NCBI GenBank assembly: GCA_964386535.1 | Contig: CAYLRY010000005.1 | Coordinates: 1 to 64,000, forward strand | DNA length: 64,000 nucleotides | Origin: CAYLRY01 sp964386535 | Lineage (GTDB): Bacteria; Chloroflexota; Dehalococcoidia; Dehalococcoidales; UBA3254 | Direction: 5' to 3' | In this document: positions 61,919 to 64,000 of the stretch, in pieces | Numbering within the stretch: the stretch's first letter is position 1 | How the letters are laid out: each line of letters opens with the position of its first letter | Notes under the pieces: model-generated | What the model saw: only the letters and a program-made list of their open reading frames with translations | The model's database searches: none | What the model was told of the DNA's origin: nothing | Made by a program: the position numbers and the translations under genes

Positions 61919-63732
61919 TGATATTTCCCAAAAATGGTCTGGTGGCTTATAAAAACCACCCTGCATTGATTATTGAGGACAGTCCGGATCTGTTAATAAA
62001 ATTGGAAGACGGACGGACACAAAAGGTCCGTCCCAAGGACGTCATTTTGATCCATCCCGGTCCGGTTCTCAATATTTCTGATCTTGCAACTCCACCGGGA
62101 GATACAAAAACTGCTTGGGAAATTATATCCCATGATGCTGTTACCCTGCGTGATCTAGCTGAACTAGCTTTTGGAAGTTTCACGCCATCCACAGCCTGGG
62201 GAGCCTGGCAGATGGTCTGCGAGGATCTCTACTTTCAGGGCATGCCTGATTGCATTGTAGCTTGTTCTCGCGAAGAAGTTTCGCAAAAACAAGAAACACG
62301 GCGAAAAAAAGCCGCCCAGAAGACTGCCTGGTCTGGCTTTTTAACTCGCGTCTCTAATAGGCAAGTTACCTCTAAAGATGCTCTTTTCTTGGCCGATGTG
62401 GAAGCCATGGCCCTGGGTCAGGCCGCGGAAAGCCGGGTATTGCGTGAGCTCGGCCGCAGCCAGAATCCACAAAGCGCTCACTCGTTGTTATTGGAATTGG
62501 GGCATTGGAACAACAGGTTCAATCCATACCCGAAACGAATCGGGGTTCCTCTCTCAGCTCCAACAATCAATTTACCGGAATTGCCTCAAGAAGACCGGGT
62601 GGACCTGACCTATCTTCCGGCATTTGCCATTGATAATTCCTGGACAAGTGACCCTGACGATGCTCTGAGTTTGGAGGGAGCCAGCAGGCTCTGGGTTCAC
62701 GTGGCTGACGTAGCAGCTATTGTCCCGCGAGATAGCCCGGCAGACCTGGAAGCGCGTAACCGCGCCGCCAGCCTTTACCTTCCGGAAATAACCGTGCCTA
62801 TGCTACCGGATGAAGTTAGCAAACGATTAGGGCTGGGTATCCAAGACATTTCGCCTGCTCTGTCATTCGGCCTGAATTTGGACCCGGAAGGGTGGATTAC
62901 CGGAATAGAGATTGTTCCCAGTTGGGTACGGGTTTCAAGGCTTAGCTACCAACAAGCTGAAGGCATGCTTCATGAACCACCTTTTGAGGCGTTATTGCGT
63001 CTGGCTCAAAACAATGAAGCCCGCCGTAAACGAAACGGCGCAGTTAGCATTGATCTGCCCGAAGTTGATATCCGTATAGAAGATGGGAAAGTGGTTTTTC
63101 ACCGTGTGAGCCAATTAAAAAGCCAGATGATGGTTAGAGAAGCCATGCTGATGGCCGGGGAAGCAATAGCAGGACATACACTCAGAGAAAGAATCCCCTG
63201 TGTATATTCCGTGCAGGAGGCCAGCGAGATTCCTACTTTACCTGATGGTCTGGCAGGGATGTATGCACTCCGACGTTTCATGAAACGTGGGCAACTTAAA
63301 AACGAAGCAGCCAGGCACGCCGGTACTGGACTGGATGCCTATACTCAGGTCACCAGCCCTATGCGGCGGTATCAGGATCTGTTAGTCCATCAACAACTGC
63401 GGGCACATATCCAGGGACAAGCTCTAATGACTTCTCATGAAATAGGGCAAAGACTGGGGGCGTCTGAGATTGGAGTGAACAGCCTGCGTCAGGTAGAGAA
63501 GCTTTCCAACCAGCATTGGACTATGGTTTATCTTGCAGAAACGCCGCATTGGCAGGGTGAAGCGGTAATTGTGGAGACAGAAGATAATCACTGTACCGCT
63601 CTCATCCCAGATATTAACCTGGAAACCCGTTTGCATTGCAGGCATATTCTACCTTTAAATACATCCATACATGTGGTGCTGGCAGAAGCGAACGTACCTG
63701 AACTCAGAGCGTTTTTCAGGATCAATGAATAA
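61918..63732 (+). CDS. RNB-domain exoribonuclease (RNase II/R family)
   Basis: A 604-aa 3'-5' exoribonuclease. The catalytic RNB domain (about 220-530) has WTSDPDDALSLE, the acidic Mg-binding cluster, then LWVHVADVAAIVP and ASLYLPE. The C-terminal TSPMRRYQDLLVHQQL motif is diagnostic. An N-terminal barrel of about 60 residues precedes it; the classic S1 tail is short or absent, as in cyanobacterial and Chloroflexota RNase II-like proteins. No Shine-Dalgarno; probably leaderless. Confidence 0.93.
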   Translation: MIFPKNGLVAYKNHPALIIEDSPDLLIKLEDGRTQKVRPKDVILIHPGPVLNISDLATPPGDTKTAWEIISHDAVTLRDLAELAFGSFTPSTAWGAWQMVCEDLYFQGMPDCIVACSREEVSQKQETRRKKAAQKTAWSGFLTRVSNRQVTSKDALFLADVEAMALGQAAESRVLRELGRSQNPQSAHSLLLELGHWNNRFNPYPKRIGVPLSAPTINLPELPQEDRVDLTYLPAFAIDNSWTSDPDDALSLEGASRLWVHVADVAAIVPRDSPADLEARNRAASLYLPEITVPMLPDEVSKRLGLGIQDISPALSFGLNLDPEGWITGIEIVPSWVRVSRLSYQQAEGMLHEPPFEALLRLAQNNEARRKRNGAVSIDLPEVDIRIEDGKVVFHRVSQLKSQMMVREAMLMAGEAIAGHTLRERIPCVYSVQEASEIPTLPDGLAGMYALRRFMKRGQLKNEAARHAGTGLDAYTQVTSPMRRYQDLLVHQQLRAHIQGQALMTSHEIGQRLGASEIGVNSLRQVEKLSNQHWTMVYLAETPHWQGEAVIVETEDNHCTALIPDINLETRLHCRHILPLNTSIHVVLAEANVPELRAFFRINE

Positions 63733-63881
63733 ATGGATGCATCTTCACTTCGCGGATCAATATTACTAACGGGGATGTTATCGGAGGGATGTGGTAAAAT
63801 AATTACAATCTCCTGGAGGTCAATTCTCAATATATGAGGATGAATATGAAAAAAACACGTCTTACGCTTTGAATTGATAAT

Positions 63882-64000
63882 ATGAAACAATTAACTCGAA
63901 GAGAACGATCTTTCCGCATACTAGTGGGTATAACTTTTAGCGTGTATTTCATTATCTGGATCATAGTGGGAGTAATAATGGTTTATTATACTCCCCGGTT
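63882..64000 (+). CDS. 5' end of a membrane-protein gene, cut by the window
   Basis: ATG 63882 begins a frame still open at the window edge (39 codons). A basic start (KQLTRRER) is followed by a hydrophobic helix (about residues 13-36) ending VYYTPR. Too short to assign. No strong Shine-Dalgarno; an 8-codon frame (MKKTRLTL) lies just before it. Confidence 0.55.
   Translation, partial: MKQLTRRERSFRILVGITFSVYFIIWIIVGVIMVYYTPR

Noticed and set aside
63588..63890. Minus-strand 100-codon frame at the right end
   Set aside because: Mostly antisense to the conserved C-terminus of the ribonuclease; no start signal.
1..64000. CRISPR arrays, tRNA or rRNA genes, riboswitches
   Set aside because: No regularly spaced repeats, no tRNA-like cloverleaf or rRNA sequence, and no riboswitch core were recognised by reading; covariance-model searches would be needed to exclude small RNAs.

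Overview
The window looks like chromosomal DNA of an anaerobic bacterium. Shine-Dalgarno sites (AGGAGG, GGGAGG) are strong and starts include GTG, TTG and probably CTG. It is crowded with molybdenum enzymes, flavin/Fe-S oxidoreductases and uncoupled redox subunits. There is no rRNA, tRNA or other phylogenetic marker. From the gene content (AthL-like molybdoenzymes, CCG-domain redox pairs, a Thr-linker substrate-binding lipoprotein, DUF169, FmdE, a URO-D-like remnant) I infer a Chloroflexota/Dehalococcoidia-type sediment or groundwater organism. A Firmicutes relative is the main alternative.

Layout. (1) 0-6.3 kb, minus strand: a transhydroxylase-type operon with a large subunit of 879 aa, its overlapping Fe-S small subunit of 272 aa, and a second large subunit of 847 aa. 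(2) 6.8-14.3 kb: a membrane-protein, DUF4350, MoxR ATPase and DUF58 block, then an atypical epimerase-fold protein, a metal-ligand-poor M24 protein and an FmdE-like protein. (3) 14.8-23.1 kb: a plus-strand run of a GlcD-like oxidase, a CCG Fe-S protein with a VAO/4-cresol-dehydrogenase-like flavoprotein, an SDR, and a second copy of the CCG/flavoprotein pair. (4) 23.1-29.7 kb: a third AthL-like large subunit, an orphan oligopeptide-type lipoprotein, a voltage-sensor/CorA fusion, and a MoaD/ThiS-like sulfur carrier. (5) 29.8-37.1 kb: a four-gene xanthine-oxidase-family dehydrogenase with two FAD subunits, then DUF169 and MFS genes. (6) 37.3-48 kb: cupins, nitroreductase, serine hydrolase, M29-like protein, alpha/beta hydrolase and a ferredoxin-like protein, interspersed with decayed genes and mobile-element remains. 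(7) 48.2-61.7 kb: OYE-like reductase, gamma-resorcylate-decarboxylase-like amidohydrolase, four-carbon-acid kinase, glycolate oxidase with a GlcD-GlcE fusion, TPP enzyme, two hydroxyacid dehydrogenases of unrelated folds and an aminotransferase. (8) 61.9-64 kb: an RNase II/R family gene and a truncated membrane-protein gene.

Working together (inference). Regions 1, 3, 4, 5 and the amidohydrolase fit oxygen-independent processing of phenolic compounds: hydroxyl transfer or removal on polyphenols, flavin oxidation of phenol side chains with electrons passed to CCG Fe-S proteins, molybdenum hydroxylase or benzoyl-CoA-type chemistry, and reversible decarboxylation of dihydroxybenzoates. Region 7 would feed two- to four-carbon hydroxyacids into central metabolism. 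No substrate can be fixed from sequence alone. The most unusual single protein is the voltage-sensor/CorA fusion at 27.9-29.4 kb.
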